The notes: generated from the letters alone by a model not told the origin. Counted from the first letter of the stretch, positions 18,752 to 28,392 are shown. The stretch: 64,000 bases of DNA from Methylobacterium sp. E-045 (GCF_022829685.1 NZ_JAKSYE010000096.1:62001-126000); one strand, 5' to 3'. Translations and numbers: made by a program.

Positions 18752-20011
18752 CTACTGGTAGCCCTTGGGGAAGGGGTTCGGCTCGATCAGCGCGGGGCTC
18801 TCGTAGACGATCTCGAACTGGCCGCTCGGCAGGGCCTTGGCGACGCGGGTCTTCGACCAGAGGTGATGGTTTGGGTGGATCTTGACGTAGCCCTCGGGGG
18901 CCTCCTTGAACTCGATGTCCGGGGAGGCCGCCACCACCTTGTCCACATCGAAGGAACCTGCCTTCTCGCAGGCCATCTTCCACAGGAACGGGCCGAGATA
19001 GGCGGCCTGGGTCACGTCGCCGATCACGGTCTTCTCGCCCCACATCTTGTGGAAGGCTGCGACGAACTTCTCATTGTTGGCGTTCTTGAGCGACTGGAAG
19101 TATTTCATGCAGGAATAGGCGCCCGCGATGTTGTCGCCGCCGATGCCGTCGATCTCGTCTTCCGTGACGGAGATGGTCAGCAGGGTCTGCTTCGAGAGAT
19201 CGATGCCGGCTGCCTTGAGCTGCTTGTAGAACGCCACGTTCGAGCCGCCGACGACGTCGGTGAAGATCACGTCGGGCTTGGTGAGCTTGATCTTGTTGAT
19301 CACCGAGTTGAACTGGGTGTGGCCCAGCGGGAAGTATTCTTCGCCGACGACCTTGGTCTTGAGCACGTTCTCGATGTGCTTGCGGGCGATCTTGTTCGAG
19401 GTGCGCGGCCAGATGTAGTCCGAGCCGATGAAGAAGAACGTCTTGGCGCCCTTCTCCTTGGTGACCCAGTTCAGCGATTCGAGGATCTGCTGCGTGGCTT
19501 CCTGGCCGGTATAGATGACGTTCTTGGACTGCTCCAGGCCCTCGTAGAAGGTCGGGTAGTAGAGCAGGCCGTTATACTGTTCGAAGACCGGCAGCGCGGC
19601 CTTGCGCGAGGCGGAGGTCCAGCAGCCCATCACGGCGGCGCAATGGTCGTTGACGAGGAGCTTCTTGGCCTTCTCGGCGAAGGTCGGCCAGTCGGAGGCG
19701 CCGTCCTCCTGGATGACCTTGATCTTGCGGCCCAGCACGCCGCCCATCTCGTTGATCTGGGCGATGGCGAGCTTCTCCGCCTGGATCGAGCCGGTCTCGG
19801 AGATCGCCATGGTGCCGGTGGCCGAGTGGAGGATGCCGACGGTGACTTCGGTATCGGTCACCGCGAGCCCGGTGGTGTTCACCGCCGAGGTCGGAGGGGC
19901 CGCAGCGAAGGCGCTGCGCGGCATCATGGCCATGGCCGGAATGCTCGCCAGACCCATCAGAAGTTTGCGACGCAGGGCCGAGTGCGGTCCGTGCTCGTTG
20001 TCGGCTGCCAT
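18752..20011 (-). CDS. urtA: urea/amide ABC transporter substrate-binding protein
   Basis: A 419-residue periplasmic binding protein of the UrtA/FmdD type. The N-terminus has a twin-arginine-like signal (RRKLLMGLAS, then a hydrophobic stretch ending MPRSAFAAAP). The mature protein begins with VTVGILHSATGTMAISE and contains VMGCWTSASRKAALPVFE, GLLYYPTFYEGLEQSKN and IGSDYIWPRTSNKIAR, all typical of urea and short-chain amide binders. The start at 20011 was chosen because the signal peptide begins here; the frame stays open far upstream by chance. It is the first gene of a leftward operon with urtBCDE, a hydrolase, fmdA, fmdB and amiE, so amides as well as urea are likely ligands. Confidence 0.94.
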   Translation of the reverse strand: MAADNEHGPHSALRRKLLMGLASIPAMAMMPRSAFAAAPPTSAVNTTGLAVTDTEVTVGILHSATGTMAISETGSIQAEKLAIAQINEMGGVLGRKIKVIQEDGASDWPTFAEKAKKLLVNDHCAAVMGCWTSASRKAALPVFEQYNGLLYYPTFYEGLEQSKNVIYTGQEATQQILESLNWVTKEKGAKTFFFIGSDYIWPRTSNKIARKHIENVLKTKVVGEEYFPLGHTQFNSVINKIKLTKPDVIFTDVVGGSNVAFYKQLKAAGIDLSKQTLLTISVTEDEIDGIGGDNIAGAYSCMKYFQSLKNANNEKFVAAFHKMWGEKTVIGDVTQAAYLGPFLWKMACEKAGSFDVDKVVAASPDIEFKEAPEGYVKIHPNHHLWSKTRVAKALPSGQFEIVYESPALIEPNPFPKGYQ

Positions 20012-20347
20012 CGTGCGTGAACCCCTTCCACGAGATATCCCGCCGGCTCCTGCATGAGGCGGGCCGTTGCGGATGGCGGAAGCTAGGCGGGATGGCGCGG
20101 CGCAGCATATACGCTGTTTTGCGTAGGGCGGAGGATATGCGCGTCGCCTTCCCCGTGCCCCGGAGGACGATCTTTCCCGCGCGGGGCATGCCCTCCCTGT
20201 GAAGGGAGGCCTCGACGCGGCTCTCCTGGTGTACCAATGTTTCCGGGCCCCGCGGCACGGGGATTGCTCATCGACCGCCGTGTTCCCGCGACCGCGCGGG
20301 CCGGCCTTCCTCACACTTGACGCTGACCGGGCAGACTGAACGACCCC
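20012..20347. promoter_or_regulatory. divergent promoter region of amide operon and its candidate sensor
   Basis: This 336-bp gap separates urtA (leftward) from the permease-kinase gene (rightward). It holds a strong rightward sigma54-type promoter at 20253-20268. A much weaker leftward sigma54-like match lies near 20150-20165 (GGGCACG, then GC at the correct spacing), which could serve the amide operon. No coding sequence is supported. Confidence 0.6.
20253..20268 (+). promoter_or_regulatory. sigma54-type (-24/-12) promoter
   Basis: CGGCACGGGGATTGCT matches the sigma54 consensus TGGCACG-N4-TTGCW at every specified position except the first T. The spacing from GG to GC is the required 10 bases. 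A transcript would start near 20279, about 70 nt before the kinase gene at 20348. Sigma54 dependence would tie the sensor to nitrogen status through NtrC or another enhancer-binding protein. Confidence 0.65.
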
Positions 20348-23300
20348 ATGAGCGGCCGCCAGCAGATTCCTCCGATCCGGCGGGCCTATAACCGCTTCGT
20401 CGCGGACGAGACGCTCGAGGATTACGCCCTTCGCTTCACCGCGAAGAAGGCGCGGCGCTGGTCGAGCCTGCAGGTCGCGCAGACGGCGCTGGGGTCGCTC
20501 TCGTTCCTGGCGCTGGAGGCGATCGGCGGCACCCTGGTGCTGGCCACCGGCTTCACCAACACCGTGACGGCGGTGCTGTTCGTGGGCGTGCTGATCTTCG
20601 CCACCGCCGTGCCGATCAGCCTCTATGCCGCGCGCTACGGCGTCGACATCGATCTCCTCACCCGCGGGGCCGGGTTCGGCTATCTCGGTTCCACCATCAC
20701 CTCGCTGATCTATGCGAGTTTCACCTTCCTGTTCTTCGCCATCGAGGCGTCGATCATGGCTCTGGCGCTCCAGCTCTGCCTCGGCCTGCCGCTGGGGATC
20801 GGCTACGTCGTGAGCGCGGTGGTGGTGATCCCCCTCGTCGTCTACGGCATCAGCCTGATCAGCCGGTTCCAGATCTGGACACAGCCGCTCTGGATCGCGC
20901 TCAACCTCCTGCCGCTCGGCTTCATCGCGTGGAAGGGCGGCCCCGCCCTCAGTGACCTCCTGTCCTATCCGGGAGCCTCTGAAGCGGTCGGCTCGATCTC
21001 CACGGTCCTGGGCTACCCGATCTCCGGCTTCGATCTCGCCCAGTTCGGCCTCGCCTCCGGCATCCTCCTGGCGCTGCTGGCCCAGATCGGCGAGCAGGTG
21101 GATTTCCTGCGCTTCGTGCCGCCGGCCGAGACGTCGGAATCGGGGAGCAATCCGCGCTGGTGGCTCGCCGTGCTCGGGGCCGGCGCGGGCTGGATCCTGC
21201 CCGGCATGTTCAAGATGATGCTGGGCGCCTTCCTGGCGGTGCTGGCCCTGGGGCAGGGCGTACCGCACGAACAGGCGGCCGAGCCGACGCAGATGTACGT
21301 GGTCGCCTTCGGCTACGTCATGCCGTCGCGGGAGGGGGCGGTGCTCCTCACCGGCCTGTTCGTGGTGATCTCGCAGCTCAAGATCAACGTGACCAATGCC
21401 TATGCCGGCTCCATCGCCTGGTCGAACTTCTTCTCGCGCCTCACCCACAGCCATCCCGGGCGCGTGGTCTGGCTCGTCTTCAACGTCGCCATCGCGCTGC
21501 TGCTGATGGAACTCGGCATCGACAAGACCCTGGTCAGCACGCTCTCGCTCTACGCGGTGGTGGTGTCGGCCTGGGTCGGTGCGCTCGCGGCGGATCTGGC
21601 CGTCAACAAGCCCCTCGGGCTGTCGCCGCCGGGCATCGAGTTCAAGCGGGCGCATCTCTATGCCGTGAACCCGGTGGGCACCGGCGCCTCGGCCCTGGCG
21701 CTGCTCGCCGGTTTCCTCGCCCATGCGGGTCTGCTCGGCGCGGGGCTCCAGAACTTCGCGCCGCTGCTCTCCCTCGTCACCGCCTTCGCCGCGGCGCCCG
21801 CCATCGCCTTCGCCACCGGCGGGCGCTACTATCTGGCGAGGCCCGCCATCGCCGATTGGGGCGGCCGCCCGGAGATCCAGTGCACCGTCTGCGAACATCC
21901 GTTCGAGGGGGAGGACATGTCCCATTGCCCGGCCTATGCCGGGCCGATCTGCTCGCTCTGCTGCTCGCTCGACGCCCGCTGCGGCGACCTGTGCAAGCCG
22001 CACGGCCGTCTGGAGGCGCAGGCCCAGAGCGCCCTGACCCGGATCATGCCGGCCAGGACCGCCGCCTGGATCGGGGCGCCGCTGGGCCGCTACCTCGCCC
22101 TGATGCTCACGCTGGTGTCGGTGATCGGGCTGATCCTCGGGATCGTCCATGCCGGCATCGCCGCCGCCCAGCCCGAGCACGGCGAGACCCTGCGCGCGGC
22201 GCTGACCAGCGTGTTCTTCATCCTCGTGGTGATCCTCGGCATCGTCGCCTGGCTGTTCGTCCTCGCCCAGGAGAGCCGCCGCGTGGCGCAGGAGGAGACC
22301 GCTCGCCAGACCGCCCTGTACGAGGCCGAGATCGAGGCCCACAAGATCACCGACGCCAAGCTGCAGCAGGCCAAGGAGACGGCGGAGGCCGCCAACCTCG
22401 CCAAGAGCCGCTACGTGGTGGGCATGAGCCACGAACTGCGCACCCCGCTCAACGCCGTCCTCGGCTACGCGCAATTGCTGGAGGGCGACGACGGCATCCC
22501 CATGGCCCGCCGCAACGGCATCCGCGTCATCCGGCGCAGCGCCCAGCACCTGTCGGGCCTGATCGACGGGCTCCTCGACATCTCCCGCATGGAGGCGGGG
22601 CGTCTCCAGATCCACCGCAACGAGTTCCGCCTCGTGGATTTCCTGGACCAGATCGTCGACATGGTCCGGCTCCAGGCCAACGCCGCCGGCCTCGAATTCC
22701 GGTTCTCGCGCCCGCCCATGCTGCCGGCCGTGGTGGCGGCGGACGAGAAGCGCCTGCGCCAGATCCTCCTCAACCTCCTCTCCAACGCGATCAAGTTCAC
22801 GGAAAACGGCTGGGTCGCCCTGGAGATGAGCTATCGCAGCCAGGTGGCGGTGTTCTCGATCCGCGACAGCGGCCTCGGCATCCCCGAGGGCGACCTGCAG
22901 CGGATCTTCGGGCCCTTCGAGCGCGGCTCCCTGCCGGCGGCGCGCAACACGCCCGGCACGGGGCTCGGGCTCACCATCGCCCATCTCCTCGCCCAGGTGA
23001 TGGGCGGCGAGATCACCGTCACCAGCGAGGTCGGACGCGGCACCTGTTTCAGCCTCCGGCTCATGCTCGCCTCGATGCATCGGCCCGCCGGTCCCAGGCC
23101 CGTGGAGGCGCCCGAGCCCGCCGGCGGCCATCGACAGGCGAGGCCGGCCCATGACGGGCCGCCCCGCGTGGTCCTGGTGGCCGACGACGATTCCGCGCAT
23201 CGTGCGCTCATGCGCGACGTGCTCGAACCCCTCGGCCTCGTCGTGCTGGAATCCCCCGACGGGCCGCATTGCCTGGCGCAGGCGATGGAGCGGCGGCCCG

Positions 23301-23782
23301 ACATCATCCTCCTCGACATCGCCATGCCGGGAATGAGCGGCTGGGCCGTGGCCAAGGCCCTGCGCGATGGCGGGCTCTCGTCCCGTATCGCCATCATGTC
23401 CGCCAACGTCCACGAGATCAGCCCGATCCGGGGCGACGACGCCCCGCATGACGAGATCATCCCCAAACCCTTCGATCTGCGCGACTTCCTGGAGCGCATC
23501 GAGCGGCTGCTGGCTCTGGGCCAGCCCGCGCCGCCTCCACCCGCCGTGGCGCAGGTCTCGCCGAGGAGCGGGAATGGCGGGGAATCCCTGCGCCAGGACC
23601 ACATCGCCGAGCTGATCCGCCTCGGCCGCATCGGCCATGTCCGCGGCATCGAGGCCAAGCTCGCGGAACTCGAAGACCAGACCGCCATCCCCGCCGAGAT
23701 CGCCGCGCAGATGCGCGGTCTCGTCGCCTCCTACGACCTCCGGCGCTACGTGCGCGTCCTCGAAGGGATGCGCGATGGCTGA
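20348..23782 (+). CDS. NCS1 permease-histidine kinase-receiver fusion (hybrid sensor kinase)
   Basis: An 1144-residue protein. Residues 1 to about 510 form a polytopic membrane domain like NCS1 purine/cytosine permeases. A cysteine-rich stretch follows at about 512-552 with nine Cys in CxxC-like spacing (CTVCEHP, CSLCCSLDARCGDLC). Two more membrane helices, a short coiled coil, HisKA with SHELRTPLNAVLGY (phospho-His 695), the ATPase domain (N-box LLSNAIKF, G-box GLGLTIAHLL) and a receiver with Asp990 complete it. I infer that the transporter-like part senses a small nitrogen compound. The gene is divergent from the amide operon, preceded by a sigma54-type promoter, and overlaps the next response regulator by 8 bp. 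Confidence 0.85.
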   Translation: MSGRQQIPPIRRAYNRFVADETLEDYALRFTAKKARRWSSLQVAQTALGSLSFLALEAIGGTLVLATGFTNTVTAVLFVGVLIFATAVPISLYAARYGVDIDLLTRGAGFGYLGSTITSLIYASFTFLFFAIEASIMALALQLCLGLPLGIGYVVSAVVVIPLVVYGISLISRFQIWTQPLWIALNLLPLGFIAWKGGPALSDLLSYPGASEAVGSISTVLGYPISGFDLAQFGLASGILLALLAQIGEQVDFLRFVPPAETSESGSNPRWWLAVLGAGAGWILPGMFKMMLGAFLAVLALGQGVPHEQAAEPTQMYVVAFGYVMPSREGAVLLTGLFVVISQLKINVTNAYAGSIAWSNFFSRLTHSHPGRVVWLVFNVAIALLLMELGIDKTLVSTLSLYAVVVSAWVGALAADLAVNKPLGLSPPGIEFKRAHLYAVNPVGTGASALALLAGFLAHAGLLGAGLQNFAPLLSLVTAFAAAPAIAFATGGRYYLARPAIADWGGRPEIQCTVCEHPFEGEDMSHCPAYAGPICSLCCSLDARCGDLCKPHGRLEAQAQSALTRIMPARTAAWIGAPLGRYLALMLTLVSVIGLILGIVHAGIAAAQPEHGETLRAALTSVFFILVVILGIVAWLFVLAQESRRVAQEETARQTALYEAEIEAHKITDAKLQQAKETAEAANLAKSRYVVGMSHELRTPLNAVLGYAQLLEGDDGIPMARRNGIRVIRRSAQHLSGLIDGLLDISRMEAGRLQIHRNEFRLVDFLDQIVDMVRLQANAAGLEFRFSRPPMLPAVVAADEKRLRQILLNLLSNAIKFTENGWVALEMSYRSQVAVFSIRDSGLGIPEGDLQRIFGPFERGSLPAARNTPGTGLGLTIAHLLAQVMGGEITVTSEVGRGTCFSLRLMLASMHRPAGPRPVEAPEPAGGHRQARPAHDGPPRVVLVADDDSAHRALMRDVLEPLGLVVLESPDGPHCLAQAMERRPDIILLDIAMPGMSGWAVAKALRDGGLSSRIAIMSANVHEISPIRGDDAPHDEIIPKPFDLRDFLERIERLLALGQPAPPPPAVAQVSPRSGNGGESLRQDHIAELIRLGRIGHVRGIEAKLAELEDQTAIPAEIAAQMRGLVASYDLRRYVRVLEGMRDG

Positions 23783-24677
23783 GATGCAGCGCGACATCGT
23801 CCTCGTCGTGGACGATTCCCCCGAGACCCTGAGCTTCCTCACCGAGGCGATCGAGCGCTCCGGCGCCACCGTCCTGGTGGCGGTGGCCGGCGACCTCGCC
23901 CTGGCGCTGGTGGAGGAGATCACCCCCGACATCATCCTGCTCGATGCGATGATGCCCGGCATGGACGGGTTCGAGACCTGCCGCCGCCTGAAGGCGCGCA
24001 GCGACCTCGCCCTGGTGCCGGTGATCTTCATGACCGGCCTGTCCGAGACCGAGCATATCGTGAAGGGACTGGAGGCGGGCGGCAGCGACTACGTCACCAA
24101 GCCCATCGCCCCCGACGAGATCCTGGCCCGCATCCGCGTGCATCTGGCGAGTGCGCGGGCGGCCCAGAGCGCGCGGGCCGCCCTCGACACCACCGGCCGC
24201 ACGCTCTTCGCCGTGGACCGACAGGGTGTCGTCCTGTGGAGCACGCCGCAGGCCGCCCGCGTGCTGGCCAAGCTCGGCGACGGGGGCGCGCGCCTGCCGG
24301 AGACCGGCCGCGCCTGGCTCGCCGAGCAACTCGAGGGCGGCAATGCCGCCGCCGTCGTCCTCTTGGATGCGGAGGGGAGCGCCCACAGTCTCAGCCTCAT
24401 CGGCACCACCGGCGACGAGGTGCTGCTGCGCCTCTCCCGCGATGCCTCGGCCAGCGGGATCGAGCGCCTGCGCGGCAACCTGCCGATCACCGCCCGCGAG
24501 GCCGACGTGCTGTTCTGGCTGTCGCGCGGCAAGGCGAGCCGCGACATCGGCGAGATCCTCGGCCTGTCGCCGCGCACGGTGACGAAGCATCTGGAGAGCA
24601 TCTACGCCAAGCTCGGCGTCGAGAACCGTACCGCCGCCTCGATGATCGCCTCCCGCTACATCGACGACCAGGCCTGA
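23775..24677 (+). CDS. response regulator, receiver plus LuxR-type HTH
   Basis: A 300-residue regulator. The receiver domain (1-125) has the acidic pair DD at 13-14, the phosphoacceptor Asp57 (LLDAMMPGMDGF) and Lys in YVTKPIAPDE. A PAS-like middle part (about 140-225) is followed by a C-terminal LuxR/FixJ HTH (ITAREADVLFWLSRGKASR, LSPRTVTKHLESIYAKL). The ATG at 23775 overlaps the kinase stop (ATGGCTGA), indicating translational coupling. It is the presumed output of the permease-kinase and a candidate activator of the divergent amide operon. Confidence 0.88.
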   Translation: MAEMQRDIVLVVDDSPETLSFLTEAIERSGATVLVAVAGDLALALVEEITPDIILLDAMMPGMDGFETCRRLKARSDLALVPVIFMTGLSETEHIVKGLEAGGSDYVTKPIAPDEILARIRVHLASARAAQSARAALDTTGRTLFAVDRQGVVLWSTPQAARVLAKLGDGGARLPETGRAWLAEQLEGGNAAAVVLLDAEGSAHSLSLIGTTGDEVLLRLSRDASASGIERLRGNLPITAREADVLFWLSRGKASRDIGEILGLSPRTVTKHLESIYAKLGVENRTAASMIASRYIDDQA

Positions 24678-24679
24678 AT

Positions 24680-25801
24680 TCAGCGCGCCGCCGCCGTCCT
24701 GGCGGATCGCGGTGGCGTCTCGGCGACGATGTGGAACGCCGCCGGGCGGCGGAACAGGAAGACGAAGGGCGTGTGGCGCACCACCCGCTCGATGGCGAGG
24801 GGGACGAGCACGGCGACGATCGTCACGACGAGGCTGGCGAGCCCGATATCGGTGATGGCGCCGGTCTTCACGATGAGCGTCCGCGTGGCCGCCATGGGCA
24901 GGAAGAACGCCAGGTAGATGACGATCGAGCGCTCGCCGCAGGCTCTGAGCGCCGCCGTCACCGGCCCGCCGGCGAGGGTGAGGAGCGCGCCGGTGGCGAC
25001 GATGGCGAGGGCGCCGGCCCCGCCGAGGGCGAGGCTGACGACGGGCAGGCTCGCCAGGGTCGGGAAGGTCTCGTGTCTGGTGGCGGTGAAGGCGAAGACG
25101 CCGTTCACCACGGCCCAGGCCGCGAGGCCTCCGAGGGCGGCGAGGGGGTGGCGCTGGACGAGGCCGGCGAACCGGAAGATCCGGTCCGCGAACAGATAGC
25201 CGGCGACGAACCAGACGTAGCGGCTGCAGAATTCGGTGACGAGATCCGAATATCCTTCGAGGGGAATGCTCTGGAGCAGGGCGGCTCCCCCGAGGAGGAG
25301 CGCCGGATGCAGGCCCCGCAGGAGCTTCGTCAGCACCGAGAACACGGCGAGCAGGTAGATGAACCAGAGGGTGGAATAGGGCTCCACCAAAGCGTGGGCG
25401 AGATGGGCGAGGAAAGCCCCCGGCCCGGCGCCGTCGACGATCTGGCCGTACTTCACCGCCGATTGGATGAGGACCCAGAGCAGGTAGAAATACGCGAAAT
25501 GGACGACCCGCCGGTCGGCGAAGAGGCGCCAGTCCCGGTCGATCACCCGCCCGACGAACAGACCCGACAGGAGGAAGAAATCGGGGATGCGGAACGGCTT
25601 GGCGAAGGCGACCACGGTGTGGAGGAAGCCCTCGCCGCCCATCTCGTTACCGGTGCCGAGGGTCGAGTGCATCATCACCACGAGGACGATGCACAGGCCC
25701 TTGGCGACATCGACCCAGGCGAGTCTCAGGGCCTCCTCGGAGCCTGGGAGCTGGGTCGCTGGCGCCAAAGCTGCACTCCGTCGATATCCGGGGACGAGCA
25801 T
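24680..25801 (-). CDS. acyltransferase 3 family membrane protein
   Basis: A 373-residue polytopic membrane protein. The family N-terminus is visible as WVDVAKGLCIVLVVMMHS with the histidine expected in the active site, followed by FFLLSGLFVGR. About ten membrane segments are present. It is convergent with the response regulator, with only 2 bp between them, and its acceptor is unknown. It is only distantly similar to the acyltransferase at 5143-6216. Confidence 0.82.
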   Translation of the reverse strand: MLVPGYRRSAALAPATQLPGSEEALRLAWVDVAKGLCIVLVVMMHSTLGTGNEMGGEGFLHTVVAFAKPFRIPDFFLLSGLFVGRVIDRDWRLFADRRVVHFAYFYLLWVLIQSAVKYGQIVDGAGPGAFLAHLAHALVEPYSTLWFIYLLAVFSVLTKLLRGLHPALLLGGAALLQSIPLEGYSDLVTEFCSRYVWFVAGYLFADRIFRFAGLVQRHPLAALGGLAAWAVVNGVFAFTATRHETFPTLASLPVVSLALGGAGALAIVATGALLTLAGGPVTAALRACGERSIVIYLAFFLPMAATRTLIVKTGAITDIGLASLVVTIVAVLVPLAIERVVRHTPFVFLFRRPAAFHIVAETPPRSARTAAAR

Positions 25802-25895
25802 GGCCGATCCGGGGTTAACGCCAGGTGGCTCCGATGCGGTCGTCCTTGATCCATGCCGAACGCCCGGTCAACGCAATGCCGCGTAGGCTGCTCCC

Positions 25896-28103
25896 TCAAA
25901 AATCGAGGGAGGCGGACAGAATGAAGGTCCGGGGCGATGCGACGGTCACGAAGGTGCCCGTCGTGAGCCAGTACCGGTTGTCGGCGATGTTCTCGACGTT
26001 GAACCGGAAGGTGATGGGCCTGTCATAGACCAGTGTCGCATAGCGCAGGCCGAGATCGACCCTGGTCCAGTCGGGGAAGCGCAGGGTGTTGGCGTTGGTG
26101 AGGTAGGGACCCGACGTGTAGATCACCCGGCCGTTGAGGGAGAGGCCCGGTACCCAGGGCGTGTCCCATTCGAGGCCGGCGGACGCGGTGAGGTCGGGCA
26201 CCCCGGAGGCATCGTTTCCGCGCTGGAGCGGATCGTCCGGCTTGGTCAGTTCGGGACGCAGGAAGGTCGCGCTCGCGAACCCGCGCAGGCTCGGCGCGAT
26301 GGCGCCGTAGGCCGACAGTTCCAGGCCCCGGTTACGCTGCTCGCCGTTATAGGCCACCACGTTCGTGGCGGACACGGCCTGGTTGGGTCGGCTGATCTGG
26401 AAGAGCGCAGCCGTCGTGGTGATGGTCCCCCAATCGACCTTGATCCCGACTTCCTGCTGATCCGACTTGTAGGGACTGAGGATCGCGCCCGCATTGCTGA
26501 AGCCGGGGGCGACGATGGTGCCCGCCGTCAGTCCTTCCGCGTAGTTCGCGTAGAGGGAGACGTTCTGCCAGGGCTTGATGACGATGCCGGCGAGGGGCGA
26601 CGTGGCATCGGCGTCGTATTCGCTCGTCCGAGCCTGGGTGACGGTGTCGTAGCTCTTCTGGTTCACCATCTGGTAGCGCACGCCGGCGGTGAGCAGAATA
26701 CGGTCGTCGAGGACCGACATCGTGTCGACGACGGCGACGCTCGTCAGCGACGTGTCGGCATAGCGCTGGGGGTTGAGGCGCGCGCCGGTGACCACGGGAA
26801 GCGGGACCGGACGGTAGATGTTCGACGGCACCGATTCATCCGGTGTGTTCGAGACATAGGCGAAGCCGTCCTCCCGAGTGAACCCCGTGAAGACGAAGTT
26901 CAGCGAATGATTGATGAACCCTGTGTCGAACCGGGCCTTCACGCCGGCATTGCCGCTGATCGTGCTGCTGTCGGAATCGTAGAAGGCGTTGATGAGCCGG
27001 AAGTTGCCCAGGGCGTCGGCGCCGCTGGAGTACCCGAAGACGCGGGAATCCGGGAAGGTCTGCTGATTGGAGCCGGCGCGATAGCCGAGGCCGCCATAGG
27101 CGGTCAGCCAATCCGTGAGGTCGTATTCCACGAAGGAGGCGACGGTGTTGTCGCGCTGCTTGAGCAGCGTCCCCGGATACCAGTTGCTCCGGGCATTGGG
27201 CGGCTGGGGAATGAAGGGGATATCCGATTGCAGGGTCATCTGCGGCCGGAAGTTCTTGGTGTCGTCGTTCTGGGAGATGATATCGAGGGCCCAGCGCAGG
27301 CGCTCGCCGCGATAATCGAGCGAGAGGGCGCCGATACCGCTCTGAACGTCGCCGCCGTTGATCGAGGCCTCGCCGGTCCGGCCCAGGCCGTTGAAGCGGA
27401 TGCCCCATTCCTTATTCTCGCCGGCGCGTGTGCCCGCATCGACATGGACGCCGAAATTGCCGTCGCTGATGAATTGCGGCGTGACGCGCACGAAGGGGAT
27501 ATCGAGCGCGCGCTTGGTCACGATGTTGATGCTGCCGCCGACGCTGCCGCCCGGCGGGATGCCGTACATGAAGGCGCCCGGCCCTTTGAGCAGCTCGATG
27601 CGCTCGATGTACTGTGCCGCCACGCGGTTGGAGGGAACCAGTCCGTACAGGCCGTTCAGGCCGACATCCTGGGACGGGACGTCGAAGCCGCGGATCTGGA
27701 ACGTGTCGTCGAACCCGTTGCTGCCCGTCGTCAGGCGCACCGAGGAATCGTTGATGAGCGTATCGGCGACGGTGCGCGCCTGCTGGTCCTGGATCACCTG
27801 CTGGGTGAAGTTGACGGTGCTGAAGGGCGTGTTCAGCACATCCCTGGTCCCGAGGATCCCGAGGGACCCGCCGCGGGCGACCTGACCGCCGGCATAGGGG
27901 GGCGGCAGGTCTCCGAGGCGCCCCGACCCCTGGGCGCCCCGTCCCGCGCCGCCGGCCGAGGCTTCCACCGAAAGCTCGTCCAGCCGCACCGCCGTCTGCG
28001 CCCAGGCGCTCGATGACGATCCGATCCAAGCGAGTCCGAGCGAGGCGGCGCCGATTGCCGAGTAACTCAGGGTTGTTGCCAGTGTCGAGACGCGCTTACG
28101 CAC
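25896..28103 (-). CDS. TonB-dependent siderophore receptor
   Basis: A 735-residue outer-membrane receptor. A signal peptide (RKRVST, hydrophobic core, SSSSAWAQ) precedes a TonB-box-like segment (VRLDELSVEA). The plug domain contains FQIRGFDVPSQDVGLNGLYG and the barrel ends with FRFNVENIADNRYWLT and a terminal aromatic residue (ASLDF), as in FhuA/FoxA-type hydroxamate siderophore receptors. The GTG at 28103 was chosen: AGGAA lies 8 nt upstream and the signal peptide then begins correctly, whereas the upstream ATG at 28160 has no ribosome-binding site. No exbBD or transporter genes adjoin it. Confidence 0.9.
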   Translation of the reverse strand: MRKRVSTLATTLSYSAIGAASLGLAWIGSSSSAWAQTAVRLDELSVEASAGGAGRGAQGSGRLGDLPPPYAGGQVARGGSLGILGTRDVLNTPFSTVNFTQQVIQDQQARTVADTLINDSSVRLTTGSNGFDDTFQIRGFDVPSQDVGLNGLYGLVPSNRVAAQYIERIELLKGPGAFMYGIPPGGSVGGSINIVTKRALDIPFVRVTPQFISDGNFGVHVDAGTRAGENKEWGIRFNGLGRTGEASINGGDVQSGIGALSLDYRGERLRWALDIISQNDDTKNFRPQMTLQSDIPFIPQPPNARSNWYPGTLLKQRDNTVASFVEYDLTDWLTAYGGLGYRAGSNQQTFPDSRVFGYSSGADALGNFRLINAFYDSDSSTISGNAGVKARFDTGFINHSLNFVFTGFTREDGFAYVSNTPDESVPSNIYRPVPLPVVTGARLNPQRYADTSLTSVAVVDTMSVLDDRILLTAGVRYQMVNQKSYDTVTQARTSEYDADATSPLAGIVIKPWQNVSLYANYAEGLTAGTIVAPGFSNAGAILSPYKSDQQEVGIKVDWGTITTTAALFQISRPNQAVSATNVVAYNGEQRNRGLELSAYGAIAPSLRGFASATFLRPELTKPDDPLQRGNDASGVPDLTASAGLEWDTPWVPGLSLNGRVIYTSGPYLTNANTLRFPDWTRVDLGLRYATLVYDRPITFRFNVENIADNRYWLTTGTFVTVASPRTFILSASLDF

Positions 28104-28392
28104 CGTTGCATTCCTGTTGTTGCGACAGGCATGCGAGTTTTTGGCTCGCAGCCAGCGCATCGATGAGTCAAATATTTTGGGATCGACTTCGTGTATACGA
28201 AAGCGAATAATTTATTACATGAATTTCGGCAAGGACTTGGGAATCGTTGCTCAAGCAGCGTGCTTCCAGGGCAACAAAGACGAATTGTTCTAAAGAAAAA
28301 GACCCGCCGTCTCACGAGGGATGTCAACGCGCCCGACGACCCGGCAGCGGCCACGTCGGTCCGCTCCGGCGGGGCCCCCGGATGGCGGGGCG
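28104..28392. promoter_or_regulatory. AT-rich upstream region of the siderophore receptor
   Basis: The gap is clearly AT-richer than its surroundings and should hold the receptor promoter. At 28288-28294 there is TTCTAAA, half of the Irr-type iron control element; the other half is poorly kept. No convincing Fur box was found. No gene is visible. Confidence 0.35.

Noticed and set aside
18752..24031. Continuous 1759-codon minus-strand frame
   Set aside because: Only the last 420 codons are UrtA; the rest runs antisense through the permease-kinase gene and has no protein features.
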